From Lepidonotus clava (taxonomy: Eukaryota > Annelida > Polychaeta > Phyllodocida > Polynoidae): a DNA stretch of 64,000 nucleotides. Below the pieces are notes generated by a model. It worked only from the letters and a program-made list of their open reading frames with translations. It was not told the origin of the DNA and searched no databases. This document shows, piece after piece, positions 1-12,773 of this stretch. Position numbers and translations under genes: made by a program. Where the stretch lies: assembly GCA_936440205.1 (NCBI GenBank), contig OW387133.1:72540374-72604373 (forward strand), given 5' to 3'. Within the stretch, counting starts at the first letter, position 1. Every line of letters starts with the position of its first letter.

Positions 1-890
1 CTGTCGGTTTTGGGTCGGCCTGTGCAAATAATTTCAGTAATTAGCCTCAGAAGTAAGGTGAATCTCCCAATGACGTGTCGACAGGCCATGCTTGGGAGAC
101 TGGTTGGATCAGTCTCTCAGTAAACCAGTCTCTCCGGAGATGAGTCTCTTCAGAGGATCAGCCCCCTCCTCACCATCTCAGTGGTCCTCCAGAGGGTCTC
201 CAGCACCCCGCCTGGAGGGGCAGGGTAGATCTAAACACGACGGTCGGCCACAGGCTCCTATGACTCAGGCCAGCGTCCCTCCCACTCTTCCCCCCGTCCG
301 CCCAGTGACTTGCACTTCAGCAGACTTCCAGGAAATCAGGGTTATCGCAGGTCATGTTTAAGGGATCATCCAAATGACTTCTGGATATATCAGGCTTCAG
401 ACTAAAATAAATGTGTGTAATTGGGGCCTCGGGATCTTTTTAGATGTACCGAAATATCTTTGCAGAATATCAGTGGTTTGTATTCTGTTGTTTCCTGGTT
501 AATGAGCTGCGCTTGTATAATAAACCACTGCAGGTGCTACGATTATTATGTTAAATAACCTTTATCAAATCATCCATCCATATCGCTTGAATTAGCTTCA
601 AATAAGCTGGACGGAGATATATATTGAGCCGTATCTATAAATGCAGATATGCGTTAGCCTTGGCTATCTAAGATAATAGGACATAAATTAATGCCAATAG
701 ACGCTCCCAAACCTAGGGAATATCAGATCTACCCCTCTTTGATGGAACCAGTGACACAGTCTGGACTTTCTCCCCGCCGATGTTTAACTGTGGATGTCCC
801 TAATGGGCGGCTGAGTGACATTGAATATATGTGTGCCCGGGGTCGGTTTATCGGGGGGAGTGAGGTGGTGGGTTGTTAGTGCTGTGGAGC

Positions 891-914
891 GGGGATGGAG
901 GGGGGAGGGGCGGG
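891..914 (+). other. G-quadruplex motif
   Basis: G runs of 4, 6, 4 and 3 with loops of 5 or fewer bases (GGGGATGGAGGGGGGAGGGG then CGGG). Within a GC-richer non-coding patch. Confidence 0.6.
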
Positions 915-1369
915 CCCTTGTGGTTGACTGCAGTGACATGGATCCTGTCTATGTGGGTCGGGTGCAGCAGGCCCCCAGGACCTCCACGTCTCTAGGTCCC
1001 ACGGGTCACCACCTCCGGCATAAAACATCCGTAAACACCCCCAGCCTCAAGGTGCCGGTGATCAGGGACGGTGCTACTTACCGGCGGTCTCCACTTAGAT
1101 ATATGAAATTCTGATTTTTAACTTAGCTAGATTGGTTGTAATAGGGTTGTGAATGCGAGAAGTTTAAGTCTTCTGGTTTTTAGCTGGTTTAAATCTCTTA
1201 GCTTTCAAAATAGCCCTGTGTTATCGGAAGGTAAATATTGCATTAATTATCAATTTACCTTCCACTTTATATTAAAGCTCCAGGGCAATTATTCGCAACG
1301 AGTAGGGTATTGCACCCGGTGACGGGTTTCTTCTAAATCATATCATAGATATAATCACCATTAACCATT

Positions 1370-1453
1370 ACCTGAAAAGCATTACCTTGTGCAGTCTGGA
1401 AAGAACCCATAAGGGTTGGCAGGACGTTAAACTACCCCAACAAACAAACAAAC
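1370..1453 (+). mobile_element. 3' end of a tRNA-type SINE (remnant)
   Basis: Ends GGCAGGACGTTAAAC, a C-rich joint and three CAAA units. The GACGTTAAAC plus (CAAA)n tail is typical of mollusc SINEs as I recall them. I could not delimit the head convincingly. Confidence 0.4.
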
Positions 1454-4400
1454 TAGGGCAAATAAAAATGATACATATATTTTCCCAGATATAATACGGT
1501 GACCTCAAAAAGCAAAATACACAGTTTACACACATATATACCCCTTATTGAGGGGAAAACCAGCCTAAAGGTAGAACGGATCTATTTCATTTGAGTCTCA
1601 AAAAAAAGTTCAAGTGAAACCCTCCTGAGCTACGCCTTAGGGGAGCAGCTCCACCTGTGGGTCATTCACATGGAGCATGAATGAGTCCACATTGAAGTAT
1701 TCCCACCAGCCCGCTGCCTCAGCCCCGGTACGTTACCTGATCCTCCTGCCCACACAGAGCCAGAGCCCTGTTTGTAAGGGCGTACAATCCGACCACAATC
1801 CCTGATTCAGGAACTTTTTCCAGAATTTTCTTCCCTAGAACCAAGTCATTCACAAAGGTCTGACTCAGCCTACGTGGTCCTCCTACCCCCGACTCATCCC
1901 CTGGAGGGGTTGTGGACGCTCACGACTGTCCAACCAGACTGGATAGTTCATCAACCCTTACACATGTGTCATCACCTTTCCTGCTACTTACAGAACTAAA
2001 CCCTCATCATAAACCTTTTGCTGATTGGATACATTCAAAACTAGTTTCTGCTCATTTAAAACAAATAAAACTATAGGAGAACGAAGTGATATTTTGTAGG
2101 ACTGTTGGCTATTACCAGCTGATTTATTGATGAAAAATGCCAAGTCTGTACTTAGGACTAGTAGAAGACAAAAAAGAGCTAGAAGTGTTAGTAAATTGTT
2201 GGCCGACCACAACCCTGCTGACTAGAGCTGCTCCAGGTGGGCCAGATTTACTCACCGGGCTGCCCACCGACAAGACGTGCTCAAGTCTTTTGCCAGTCGG
2301 TTCTAACTAACACTTGAGGTCCTGGTTAAATTAAGATAAATTACATCTATAATGGAAAACTAAATAGTTACAACAAATCCAATTACAGTAATTGCAAGGT
2401 TTTTTTTGGGGTAAAAATCTTCAGTAAATCAACATACATTTTTCAGTTACTCTCATTTAATGAAACTATCAGAACCAGTGAAAACAACCAGATGTTCTTT
2501 TCTAATTGAATAACATTTTTTTCCTGTGAAACTTTTCTTCATAGAATAGGAACACTATTTTTCATCATAGATCCATAGACCGAGTGCATCGGTGATTTTA
2601 CTCTTCATGCTTTCTAGCAGTTCTAGTAGTAAAAAAATCAACTATTTTCTTATCATTTCCTTGAACCCTGGAGGACCTTTCTATAGCTCAAAGGCCTGGA
2701 TCAAGACTTGCCTCGACGCCAGGTTATATGTATATATAAACCCTTCTACCTGAGCGATAATAGAGGCCCCATCTGTCGAGTGGACTGAGCAGTCATTATT
2801 AGTGATGCTGGTTCAGCTGACAGGGCCGATTTATATCGTCTCTAGGAAACTGTGCTGATTAGGGTGTTTTCGAAGATAGGCTGGTTAAGTGTTTACAAAA
2901 TACCTTACCATTATGTTTGTAAGATATGTATGGTAAACAAAGTCTTGATATAAAACAGAAAGTTAGGCACGTACACAGTTACCCTTGATAAAAGATGTAA
3001 GTGCTTATAATTACGATAATTAGATTTCGAAATATTATAGTAATTATACAAAACCCACCCATAAGATGATAGATTTATGAGAATTATGACATCTTTGGGC
3101 ATTGTGCAGTTAACCTTCATGGTTGAAATGAAACAAAACATAACTATCCATCATGCGGCCGTTGTATTCATATTTACAACAAACCAAACGTTCATCTTTT
3201 CTATATTATTATTTTCTTTATTCTTTAAGTTAGCATCTAGCAGTTAATAGAAGACTCCTCGTCTTGAATTTACGAAAGTTTATCAAATTGTTTAACTTTT
3301 TCATTCAGAAGTATAGCAATAAACAAGTAAACATGTTTTCAAAATGTGGATTAAGCGACGATACACTTTATCAGGGCAGTGATATACTATCTGATATATT
3401 TTCTAGAGGCACACTCGAAACATCACCTTCGATAATCACATTCATATGTATGCGGGAACATGGCCAAATACCACTCACACAGTATGCCATGTACTTTGGG
3501 CCAGCCCAACTTATAATAAACAAGGGAATCCTTGTAAGCCGGCGACCTGGAACTAGACCCAGGCGTCCAGCCACAATATTAACAGCAGCTCCAAAAAATA
3601 ACTGAGATAATCTATTAAGGGGAAAACGCCCTTGCATATACATTGTATGTTGTGATCCTCATACTAAATATCAGACAAGCTGATACACTTGATTAAAAGA
3701 AAGAGTACCAGACTACAGAACAACTTCAATAAATACAGCTGTCTCATCTTTACATCAAAGAAAGATGTTTTAATTTAGAGATCAGGAAGATGAAGTGGAA
3801 CATGTGTTACAAGTTGGGGAGCCCTCTACTAAGAGTAGATGAGAAGGATTACAGGAAGGGGGGGGGGTCAGAAATAGTCAACACAATTGTATTGACTAAC
3901 CAAATATAATCCTAAGATGAATTTGGAGAACAAAACATGCTATTTCCAATTAGGACAAAGATTTCCAGCCGGTTGCTTAATAAGTAGATTTTGATAATTG
4001 GCCAGTGATTTATATTCATTCCAATACCGCGGCCTGACATTGTGGGCTCCTGGTTCCAGCACACCCCATCAGTCCATGTGTACACCCCCGGCCCCGTGTC
4101 AGAGTGGTTCTGTCGGCTCTGTCAGGTGCCTGTTGACCCGTGTGTATTGTTAACGGGATTAGAGTTACCAGTCCCAGGTTATAATGTTAAGATACAAAAA
4201 GCTGGCTCGCTACACGAATTGGCAACGGCACAAAGATCCCCTTATTTGAACCCGGCCTAAAATGTTTATAAACGAAGGTCTGGTAGGTTTACATGTATTC
4301 GAGATTAGACGCAGTGCTCAGTTGTTGATTAATTTGTTGGTATAGTAGGTTTGGTTCACTTTTGTGTTCTTAAGTACCAAACCAGTTTTAAAATACATGT

Positions 4401-4811
4401 AGAATAATTTTTCCTCACACAAACCCTGTACTAGTAGTACTATTACACCAACTGTCAATTTATGAAACAGGATCAACTCATAGGTAGGGTTGATTTTAGA
4501 CGTTGGTGTTCATCTTTGCCTTAATCATTTAATGTATTAACCTTAAAGGTAATTAAAAACTAACAGCAATAAGTATAGAAGTAATGTACTTTTATTCAGA
4601 ATACAAGTGGTTCCTATTCTACGACTCAGTAAGGTCATGTCCTGCCTTATGTGCTAACTGCATACCATGTAATTCTGACATAGGTGTGTAATGGTATACA
4701 TTAGAAGCACGAGTTGGCCATTATCCAAAGTGACAACCCTAATATGACCGCTGTGGGGGTTCTTGAAGGTACCATCAAAATCGTATTTGCACGGATCGTG
4801 TATCAAAGAAA

Positions 4812-4942
4812 TTGTAGGGTAAGATCTAAACCGAACACTGGATAGGAGTGAGAGCTTGTTGGTCACACAGCTTGGAGGGTAAGACCTATATTCAATTTTG
4901 GGTAGGGGCGAGAGCTTGTTGGTCACACAGGTTGTAGGGTAA
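4812..4942. repeat. 60-bp tandem repeat, 2.2 copies
   Basis: Two adjacent 60-bp units (4812-4871 and 4872-4931) plus an 11-base third start. Each begins TTGKAGGGTAAGA and ends GAGAGCTTGTTGGTCACACAG; their middles have diverged. Non-coding. Confidence 0.85.
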
Positions 4943-5610
4943 TTATATATCTATCCAAAAAAGGTGGTTAACCATAGGTCATCCAGGGTCCAACGACTCG
5001 TTTGCAACAGGAGCAGTTCAGTAAATATCACCGAAAATGTAGGTTAAAAAAATCAAATAAATAACCGAATCAGACCCTTTCTGATAGGACCTTTCTGATA
5101 GGGAAAAAATATTATAAACTCGGCTTTATATTGCAAACTACAACATAGAGTTATTCAATGTAAATGGCCGATGGCCTAAATGTTAATTTTGACCATTGCA
5201 AGACTGAAGTAATTCAGTTACATAATAGTTAAGGTGTAAATCCCGTTTTAGCCAGTTCAGTAGTCCTGATTCAAGGAATCATTGATATTTATAGACATAC
5301 TATATTTTTGTATGTCATGTAAGCCTGATCCTTAAGTTACTCTGATAATGGAACGAAGGGGGTTATGTTGTTAACCTAGGAACGTGAGAGAGGTGTTGCA
5401 TATAATTTCAGGATTGACCATAATGAACGTATTTATTGTATATAATAGGTATCAGTCAATAGACATGCTTCGAATGTATAGTACTTCTCATAATTTCACC
5501 CCCCCCCCCCCCCCGCAAAAAAATAGAAATAAATACGATTAATAGATACATTTATTTCAAAGTTTCAAACACGATGTTTGTTGAAATAGATCGTTGTTGT
5601 TCTTTTGCTT

Positions 5611-5639
5611 ACCGTTCTTTGTTTTGTTTGCAGGTAAGT
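5611..5639 (+). promoter_or_regulatory. Candidate recursive (ratchet) splice site
   Basis: A T-rich tract ends TTTGTTTGCAG and is directly followed by GTAAGT, so a 3' splice site and a 5' splice site meet with no exon between (junction 5633/5634). This is the known form of recursive splice sites that split very long introns in flies and vertebrates. It lies on the filamin strand in what appears to be an intron over 19 kb long. Confidence 0.45.
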
Positions 5640-8600
5640 GTCTGACTCATGGAGTACGGCTTAGTGGATCAGCTGAGGGAGGATTACGTGTGGTAATTAA
5701 CGTCTTCCTCAACGTCAAACCGGTATGGACATTCATATAGTTTTAGCACCACACCTGAGATCAGGCATTTCCTGGAAAACCGTATGGTACACTTAACCAA
5801 TGAATTACCATTATATATATTTTTTCACTTGATTATACTGGTAAAGCTAGTGTACCCCTATATCTGCTTACCAATTTAATCTAGCACACACTCGATCCTA
5901 GTCAACAGGTCCGGACAGTTTCTGTATGAAGTGATATATGATAGACAAAGCAGATATAGAATATACCTGTTGGAACTGTAAACAAGCCGTCGGACCTGCC
6001 AGAGGTATGGGGACTGCTGACAGGTGCCCTCACCACGCTCAGAAAACCGAGCTGGGTTGGCAGGGAAGCGAGAATAGTCAGGGTAAGATTAGTAGGGACC
6101 ACACTATTCACTTACCAGCTTGTCTGATAGAAAAAAACATAGGGAGATAAGAGAAGAAAAATACTAAGACTGGTACATTTAGCACCTTTTAATATAATAT
6201 AGGCACAGATTCAATTCACTTATACATACATGATTTATATGTATTCAAAATCTGTTGAATCTATTATCGTAGAACCTTATCAGTTTCTTGGCGTTGGGGT
6301 AAGTAGTAAGGCGATTAGAAACCCTTCTCGACCACACTGACTACCCACGGAAACTGTTTAAGTACCTTCCCTGTACATACATAAAATAAACTATAGGGTA
6401 CTAATATACGGTATACGGATCAAGCAGTTTACTTTTAAAGACAAAAACTGGTTTGACAAATACAGCAACAACATTTACAGCTATTTGAACAACAAGATAA
6501 AAAGGTCCCCTATCCAGGTACCCTTGGTCGACGCGCGCCATTTTCACCTGTCACTCAGGTGGGCCTGGTTGTTACCTGTGGGAAGATGGACCCAGTCTCC
6601 GGGCCTGACCCACTTCGCCCTATAGGGGTGAACGGTGGGGGCATTCTCAGCATACTTACACTGACCTGCCTGTCTTTTCACCGGTCTGTAAACTTTGAAT
6701 TACCGGAGGAAGTAAAGGCAACTGGGGCTGAGGTTTAGATTGTCATCAGGTAGAAATAGATCCCCCATTTGGGGACCTGTTGGGTTGCGGTTATCATTGT
6801 AAGGTCCACAATGAGGTGGAGCTATCTTTGTAGCCTATTTTCTGTTGGATGTTTTCCTAGCGGGATTAGGTTGTTGAAATGACATAGATTGTCAGTGGGA
6901 TTCAAGTGCCTCATACAAAGCACTGATTCTAACTGTTTATGTCACTTTCAAAGGCCTTGGTTGGGATACGGTCGTACAGTGAGTTCTACTCTCGGCTGTG
7001 TTATTACTTGAAAAACGACACGTTATATTATTGAGAGACCCAATTTGTGAGATTAAGGTTTAAATGTTTGCTCCCAAGGGGTTCACATGTTTTTAAAATG
7101 ATGTACCGGGAAACAGTCCCATGCACCCTAAAAAATGCAAGGTGGCTTATTCTGCCAAAAAGTGCATACCCATCAGGAGCACCCCCCCCCCCCCCCCCAC
7201 ACACACCGAATGGTTCACCGGCAGTTAAGTTGTTCACCCTGACCTTGCATAGCTAGTCTAGACTGTACTGTAGCCAGTTTACTCTCCCTAATGTCCTATA
7301 TGCTATATGTATATAATGTGGCTGAGCCTGTGGTTATATGTAGCACTGTAGCACCGGAGAAATTGTCAAACCTCGACAAACAAAACTTGTATGTGTAGAT
7401 ATATAATGCAATGTGAAAAGGTCAGGCTGTCAAGCCCTAAGTAAGGTAAATTGTATTTTAGTCGTAAATAAGTCTCGTTATAAAAAGTAAACCAGACAGA
7501 GGACATACCAGTGTAGGTCAAGAAGCCTGGCAAAGAGAAATGTAGCTTTTTTCATGCAAAAGCTATACATCATATGCACTCAGAACTTGTGTCGCGGATA
7601 AGAAATCCCAAGCGTCCGATAATCAAGCACTCTATACATAGATTGATATAAAGGCATACATATAATAAATATGTGTAGGTGTTTATACAGGAAAAAAATA
7701 GTTATGGTTTGTGTAAAAAAGAAAAAAAGAAAAAAAAAAGAAAAAAAGAACACATAAGAGCTGGCTGGGCGGCCGCTGGCACTTTCCGCCATGGACTATT
7801 TATGTGGTACATACTTCAGAGCCGGCATAACGTTTTTCTTCCTCTCTCACTTTGGCCGTTCTTTTTCCCGGCCACTGACATACTTCGTCCGGCCAGATTT
7901 CTGTGCATGTGGTGCCACCGTATAAACGTCCATGCCGAGAAGTGAGGACGTTGTACACGAGAACCACATTGCCAATAAGCCTCAGAACCAGGTGAGCTGG
8001 AGGAGCCTGCACAGGAGGGACCCTGGAGGAGGCAGTTAGGGGTACATACTAGTGGTAAGAAGGGGTGTAGCCGGGTGTGGGAGCCAGGAGCCACTTTTTC
8101 CAGGAAGCCACTATTTGCACTGGGAAGCCACTTTGAAAGTTTCTCAGGTGTTTTCTTAGCTTGAATGGCATTTAGAGAAAATATTTACAGTGAACCTAAA
8201 GGAGGGCCAAAGGTAAAGCGTTTAGAGGGAACTTTTTATGGATACATATTATATATACGTTATGTAGATGGACCATTTCCATTGATGCAGAGGAATCATA
8301 TTTAACTTTTTATTACCCATACTGGTAGAGTACCATAGCAGTTGAACCAAAGGGCGGCAAAGGTAATGGGGCGGTTATTAATGTCTCATCGCTAATATAT
8401 GCAGGGTGTGTCACAGAATTAGTCACCTTCTTATTGAAATGTGGAGACAGCCTTGGGAAAGGGGATTTCCCTATCTATCTTTATGCATTTTTCTTAGAGA
8501 CAAACAAAAGTGCCATGGCAGTAAAAACAATCTTCCACTATTATCCACATTGAGAGGGTACACTAACACAATGTGGGCTGGATTGCTTGTTTTGTAGCTA

Positions 8601-9328
8601 CACCTATGTGGGAAGATTACCGACGACCAGTATATATCGGGAAAAAAGTTCCAAGGCAACCTGCTGCTAGACATGTTAGTGGGCCCTTAGACTGAGGCCG
8701 GGGAGCCCCTAGTGGTTCGGAGAGATCATTTTATGTCAGCGTCAACTCGTATTTTTAGATGTTTAGACTTGGGGGCCGCCAGCGCCGTTCGGACGGCTGA
8801 GATTTCTTGCTGCCAGCCTGGGCATAAAACTGAGAGTGCCTGTTGCCGATAGGCCGCTCTGATGTGGCGCGTGCCACGACAGCTGATTTGCCGGGTGTGG
8901 TGCCAGGTGCTCTTGTCACCTCGGCCCAATGTAAACCAACTTCTGAATGCTATCTGTATACAGATGTATTAGTGAGCATCTCCGGGAAAAACGTGTGCAG
9001 TTGGAGATTGAAAGACTCCTTCGGTAGAGATCTATTCCCTACTTTTTGAAGTAAAATCCACGTATGATTTCAAGGATAATATGTTGTGACCGTAACACAG
9101 ATATAGCATTTGAAGGCGGGTTTACATATAAGTTTTCTCTGGGTAAACTCCACCTTTGAGTTTAATTTAATAGTATGAAACATTTGGCTCATGCCCAAGT
9201 CGAAGCTATACTTATCGGCCCTTGTCAGAGAATGTTGGCGCTTCTTTGCCTGGCTTCTTGGTTTCTGTCTGGGCTAATCTCGGTGGTATAGAAGCCACTG
9301 AGAAGACGATGCACCGGTGTATAACACT

Positions 9329-10551
9329 GGGTCCCTCAGTAACGGTATGCTGGGCCCCTGGTTTGTCACACTCTGGGCCCCTCAGTAACTGTATGATTGC
9401 CCCCTGGTTTATTGACACTGGGCCCCTTGTTAAAAGTATGATTGGCCCCTGGTTTATCACACTCTGGGCCCTCAGTAATGGTACGATGGGCCCATGGTGT
9501 ATCGCCACTGGGCCCCTCAGTAACAGTATGATGGGCCCCTGGTTTATTGACATTGGGCCCCTCAGTAACGTTATGATAGGCCCCGTATTTTTGTGCAAGT
9601 TTCAAGCTATTCAAATACAAATTCAATGTCAGGTCTCCATTCCTAGGGGTTATTTCTCTCTTAGTTGCTTCTAGAAAAAAATAGGAAAACTCTTTCTACT
9701 TTTTAATTGCTCGGGAGTGGCATCTCTGGTAACGGTACGGTATGTTAGGCCCCTGGTGTATCGACACCGGGCCCCTTGGTAACAGTATGTTAGGCCCCTG
9801 GTTTATCACACTCTGGACCCCTCAGTAACGGTATGATGGGCCCCTGGTTTATCACACTCTGGACACCTCAGTAACGGTATGATGGGCCCCTGGTTTATCG
9901 ACACTGGACACCTCAGTAATGGTACAGTGTTCGAAATTAAGGGCGCACCCTGCACCCTGTGTGCACATTTTGGCTGCCGGGTGCATACTTTTCAGGAGGC
10001 ATGCACCCGGCATGTGCATGCTTTTTGAAAAGCATAAATGTCATTATATAGTAGTGTGTGCATCAGAGATATGCCGGGTGCATGATTTTAAACCCATATG
10101 CACCTGGCGTGTGCATAAAATAAATCCTTAATTTCGAACACTGTGGTATGATGGGCCCCTGGTTTAACAAACACAGATGAGATATGTAGGTAAAAGCCCA
10201 GCAGTTTCCCCCTGACATGTTTGACTTTGTGTGATGTGTTATGGCAGCCACCCCCCCAGTAATGCTATGATAGGCCCCTGGTTCATCACACTCTCCTTGG
10301 GCCCCCGAGTAACAGTATAATGGGCCCCTGGTATATCGCCACTGGGCCCCTTGGTAACAGTATGTTAGGCCCCTGGTATATCGCCACTAGGCCCCTCAGT
10401 AACGGTATGTTAGGCCCCTGGTATATCGCCACTGGGCCCCTTGGTAACAGTATGATGGGCCCCTGTTTTAACGAACACAGATGATATATGTAGGTAAAGG
10501 CCCGGCAGTTTTCTCCCGACGTGTTTGTTTTTGTGTGATGCATTACGGCAG
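9329..10551. repeat. Minisatellite field with ~40-45-bp units and a higher-order duplication
   Basis: Degenerate units of the form GGGCCCCTCAGTAACGGTAT then GATGGGCCCCTGGTTTATCG run at 9329-9585, 9729-9924 (resumed 10144-10163) and about 10250-10465. A MITE (9925-10143) sits inside. A non-repeat segment of about 87 bp follows a unit twice (10161-10247 and 10465-10551), so part of the field was copied as a larger block. Open frames across it exist only because the units lack stops. Confidence 0.85.
9925..10143. mobile_element. MITE (non-autonomous DNA transposon) inside the minisatellite
   Basis: 219 bp with perfect terminal inverted repeats, CAGTGTTCGAAATTAAGG at one end and its reverse complement at the other. 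It is flanked by TGGTA direct repeats (9920-9924 and 10144-10148), where the array should read TGGTA only once. The body repeats GGTGCAT/CATGCACC words and has no coding capacity. The CAGnG start is hAT-like. hAT usually makes 8-bp duplications, although 5-bp hAT groups have been described. The A before CAG can be counted in the repeat, giving a 3-bp duplication instead. Confidence 0.85.
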
Positions 10552-11152
10552 GTGATAGGCCTGTACCTGGTTTAAAGTGTTTGGAGTATACCAGCGGGGC
10601 TTTTTGAACTACTGTATGAAAGTTTTTATCTCAAGTCTGTTGGCTGTGTTAGCAAAGAAACCTTATCTACATAGTTCTGAAGCAGAGCAAGACCAATAAT
10701 ACTTGAAATAGCAGTAGCTATTAATCTCTTCAAAGTTTCCATTGGGAGCAGAAAATGATACACAAGCCATCTACTGTATAAACATCGGTTTCTCTATCTC
10801 ACGATTATTCATAAAAACATTATCAAACCTCAAAGAAAGAAATATAAAGTAGAGCACTTCAAAAGTTATTTTTGTCAAAAGCCAAAGTGCATTTTGGTCA
10901 AGTGCATAAAAACCACGATGCCTGATAATTTCGGGTGCTTATTCTTCTGAAGAGGTTTATCGTGTATGTTAGTCGGCTTATACTAGATGTACCATACATT
11001 CCTCTACCCCTCTGCCAGCCACCTTGCCGGTGTGAGTACCTCCCCCATCTGCTCGACACCTGCTCTCCATCTGCTCACTGATCAGCAGCTGCTCAGGCTC
11101 CTGACCCATTTCGTCTGAGCAGCTGCGGGGAGGTAAACTTTTTAACTTGCCA

Positions 11153-11206
11153 GGGGCTTCAGAGTACACTAAATCATGAGGGGCTTCAGAGTACACTAAA
11201 TCATGA
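11153..11206. repeat. 27-bp perfect tandem duplication
   Basis: A 27-bp unit beginning GGGGCTTCAGAG and ending TCATGA occurs twice, base for base, at 11153-11179 and 11180-11206. Probably recent slippage. Non-coding. Confidence 0.9.
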
Positions 11207-11822
11207 ATATACAAATATATATATATCAAACTCAATTTAAGTCCCACATTCCCTCAAATGAAATTCATAATACAAAATTGCCATCCTAATATAAAGCTCA
11301 ATTCGTGACCATTAGACTATTTAAAGTAGGAAATTCTTATTTCAGTCTTTTAACTATTGGTGTTAAGGCGCCAACAAGTCTCTGGAGATACCCCGGTAGA
11401 TAAAGCAGGAGGAGGGGGAGAGAAGGGGTTCAGTGGTGGCAGGGAGCTGCAGGTAACTAGGCCGCTCCCGCCCTGGAGGAGGCAGGTGGGTCAGATCACC
11501 TGGAGGCAGCTGGGAACCCCCTCCCTCCGTTTTTTCCCTCTCCATACAGTTCCACTTTCAACAGCTACAGTCTGTAGACTAGCTTCTTGCTATCTCCAAG
11601 CGCATAATTATAGGCTATCTTTTGCCATACAAATGGCGGGCTGATCTCGGTGTGGAGAATGAATGCCTCTGGGACAGTTTCCTCATAGCAGAAAGACTTG
11701 ATTGTACCCTAAAATTCACGTGAAACTAGAGTATAGACCTGAGTCTTCAGAAAAGGGCAGCTGCACTGTCAGGTACTGACAGAACGACTTTTCTGTACAT
11801 GATAATATGTATACATTGAAAT

Positions 11823-12044
11823 CAGGGCTCAACATCAAGCATTGCCCGCCTGCCCGAGGCAGGTAAAACTTGAGGTGAGGCAGGTATATTTTGACATCCA
11901 CCTGCCCGAAGGGCAGGCAAAATTTTCATCTTGAAATGATAACTCATTAAAGAAGGGCAGGTGAGTTTATGAGTCGGGCAGGTAGAACTTCATCTATAAC
12001 TACCTGATGGGCAGGAAGGTCAAAACCTTTAATGTTGAGCCCTG
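11823..12044. mobile_element. MITE with CAGGGCTCAACAT termini
   Basis: 222 bp bounded by CAGGGCTCAACATCAA and the near-perfect reverse complement TTTAATGTTGAGCCCTG, with GAAAT direct repeats on both sides (11818-11822 and 12045-12049). The body is a series of CCTGCCCG/GGGCAGG words that can pair. No coding capacity. Hallmarks again point to a hAT-type non-autonomous element with a 5-bp duplication. Not the same body as the element at 9925. Confidence 0.85.
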
Positions 12045-12339
12045 GAAATCGTCTGATACAGAAACACTACATTAAATTTTATAGCTACCACTGACTACCG
12101 GCCACGTTACTCTCTGGTTTGATTCTATAAAGCTAGGCATGTTTGAAAACAAGCAAAAGTCAACCAGGAACAAGGAGGTTTTTACATTGTATCCCCATTT
12201 TAGGATGGTGCTACTGTCTCTATATTAAATGGCAGGTCGTACCATCTGTGTATGGGAACTACCTGACAGTAACTGTTAAATACAAACAAACACCTGCATC
12301 GATTGGTGAGAGTGGACGGAAGGGGAGGACGGCACATGG

Positions 12340-12391
12340 CCTGGGATATTCATGGGATCAAACTTAGGACGCAGAACTACTAGGCCACCTG
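12340..12391 (-). mobile_element. tRNA-derived SINE head (remnant)
   Basis: Read on the minus strand it has an A-box-like TGGCCTAGTAGTT followed about 12 bases later by a B-box-like GTTTGATCCC, the RNA polymerase III promoter pair of tRNA-derived SINEs but with a shortened gap. Tail not found. Confidence 0.3.
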
Positions 12392-12737
12392 AATTGTAGA
12401 TTGTGCTCTACTCTTTTCAGTAGTTCGCCACTAACTGAAGTTGAAGCCACTTATGTATCTACAATTGTAGCATACACGCAATTGTACGTTTATTACACGA
12501 GAATCAAATTGTCACAGTGCGTTCTTATTTGAATGTATGAGTTAACATAAATACTAAAAGTGAAGTAACATGTTCGAAGATGTAATAACATGCAGGTTTT
12601 ATGTCAGAATATGTAATAGCATGATGCAGGTTATTTATTATTAATGTTATAGTCTTGCTCCTCTCACTGTGTTTACGGTTAGTGGGACAACGTAACAACA
12701 CTGTAATAGAGGAGAGGCCGTATCGCCACCATAACAA

Positions 12738-12751
12738 CCAGTAGGGGGCGC
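12738..12751 (+). promoter_or_regulatory. Perfect CTCF core motif match
   Basis: The 14 bases CCAGTAGGGGGCGC fit the CTCF core CCASYAGRKGGCRS at every position. With equal base frequencies I expect about 0.03 such matches in this window on both strands. CTCF and this motif are conserved across bilaterians. It lies 22 bases before the candidate start at 12774, so it may mark a promoter or a loop anchor. Confidence 0.5.
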
Positions 12752-12773
12752 GATAAGCTGTTTACACGTTGCC

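Noticed and set aside
9212-9674. Repetitive proteins on both strands at the minisatellite
   Set aside because: Unit lengths keep frames open by chance; the composition follows the GGGCCC repeat and there are no gene signals.
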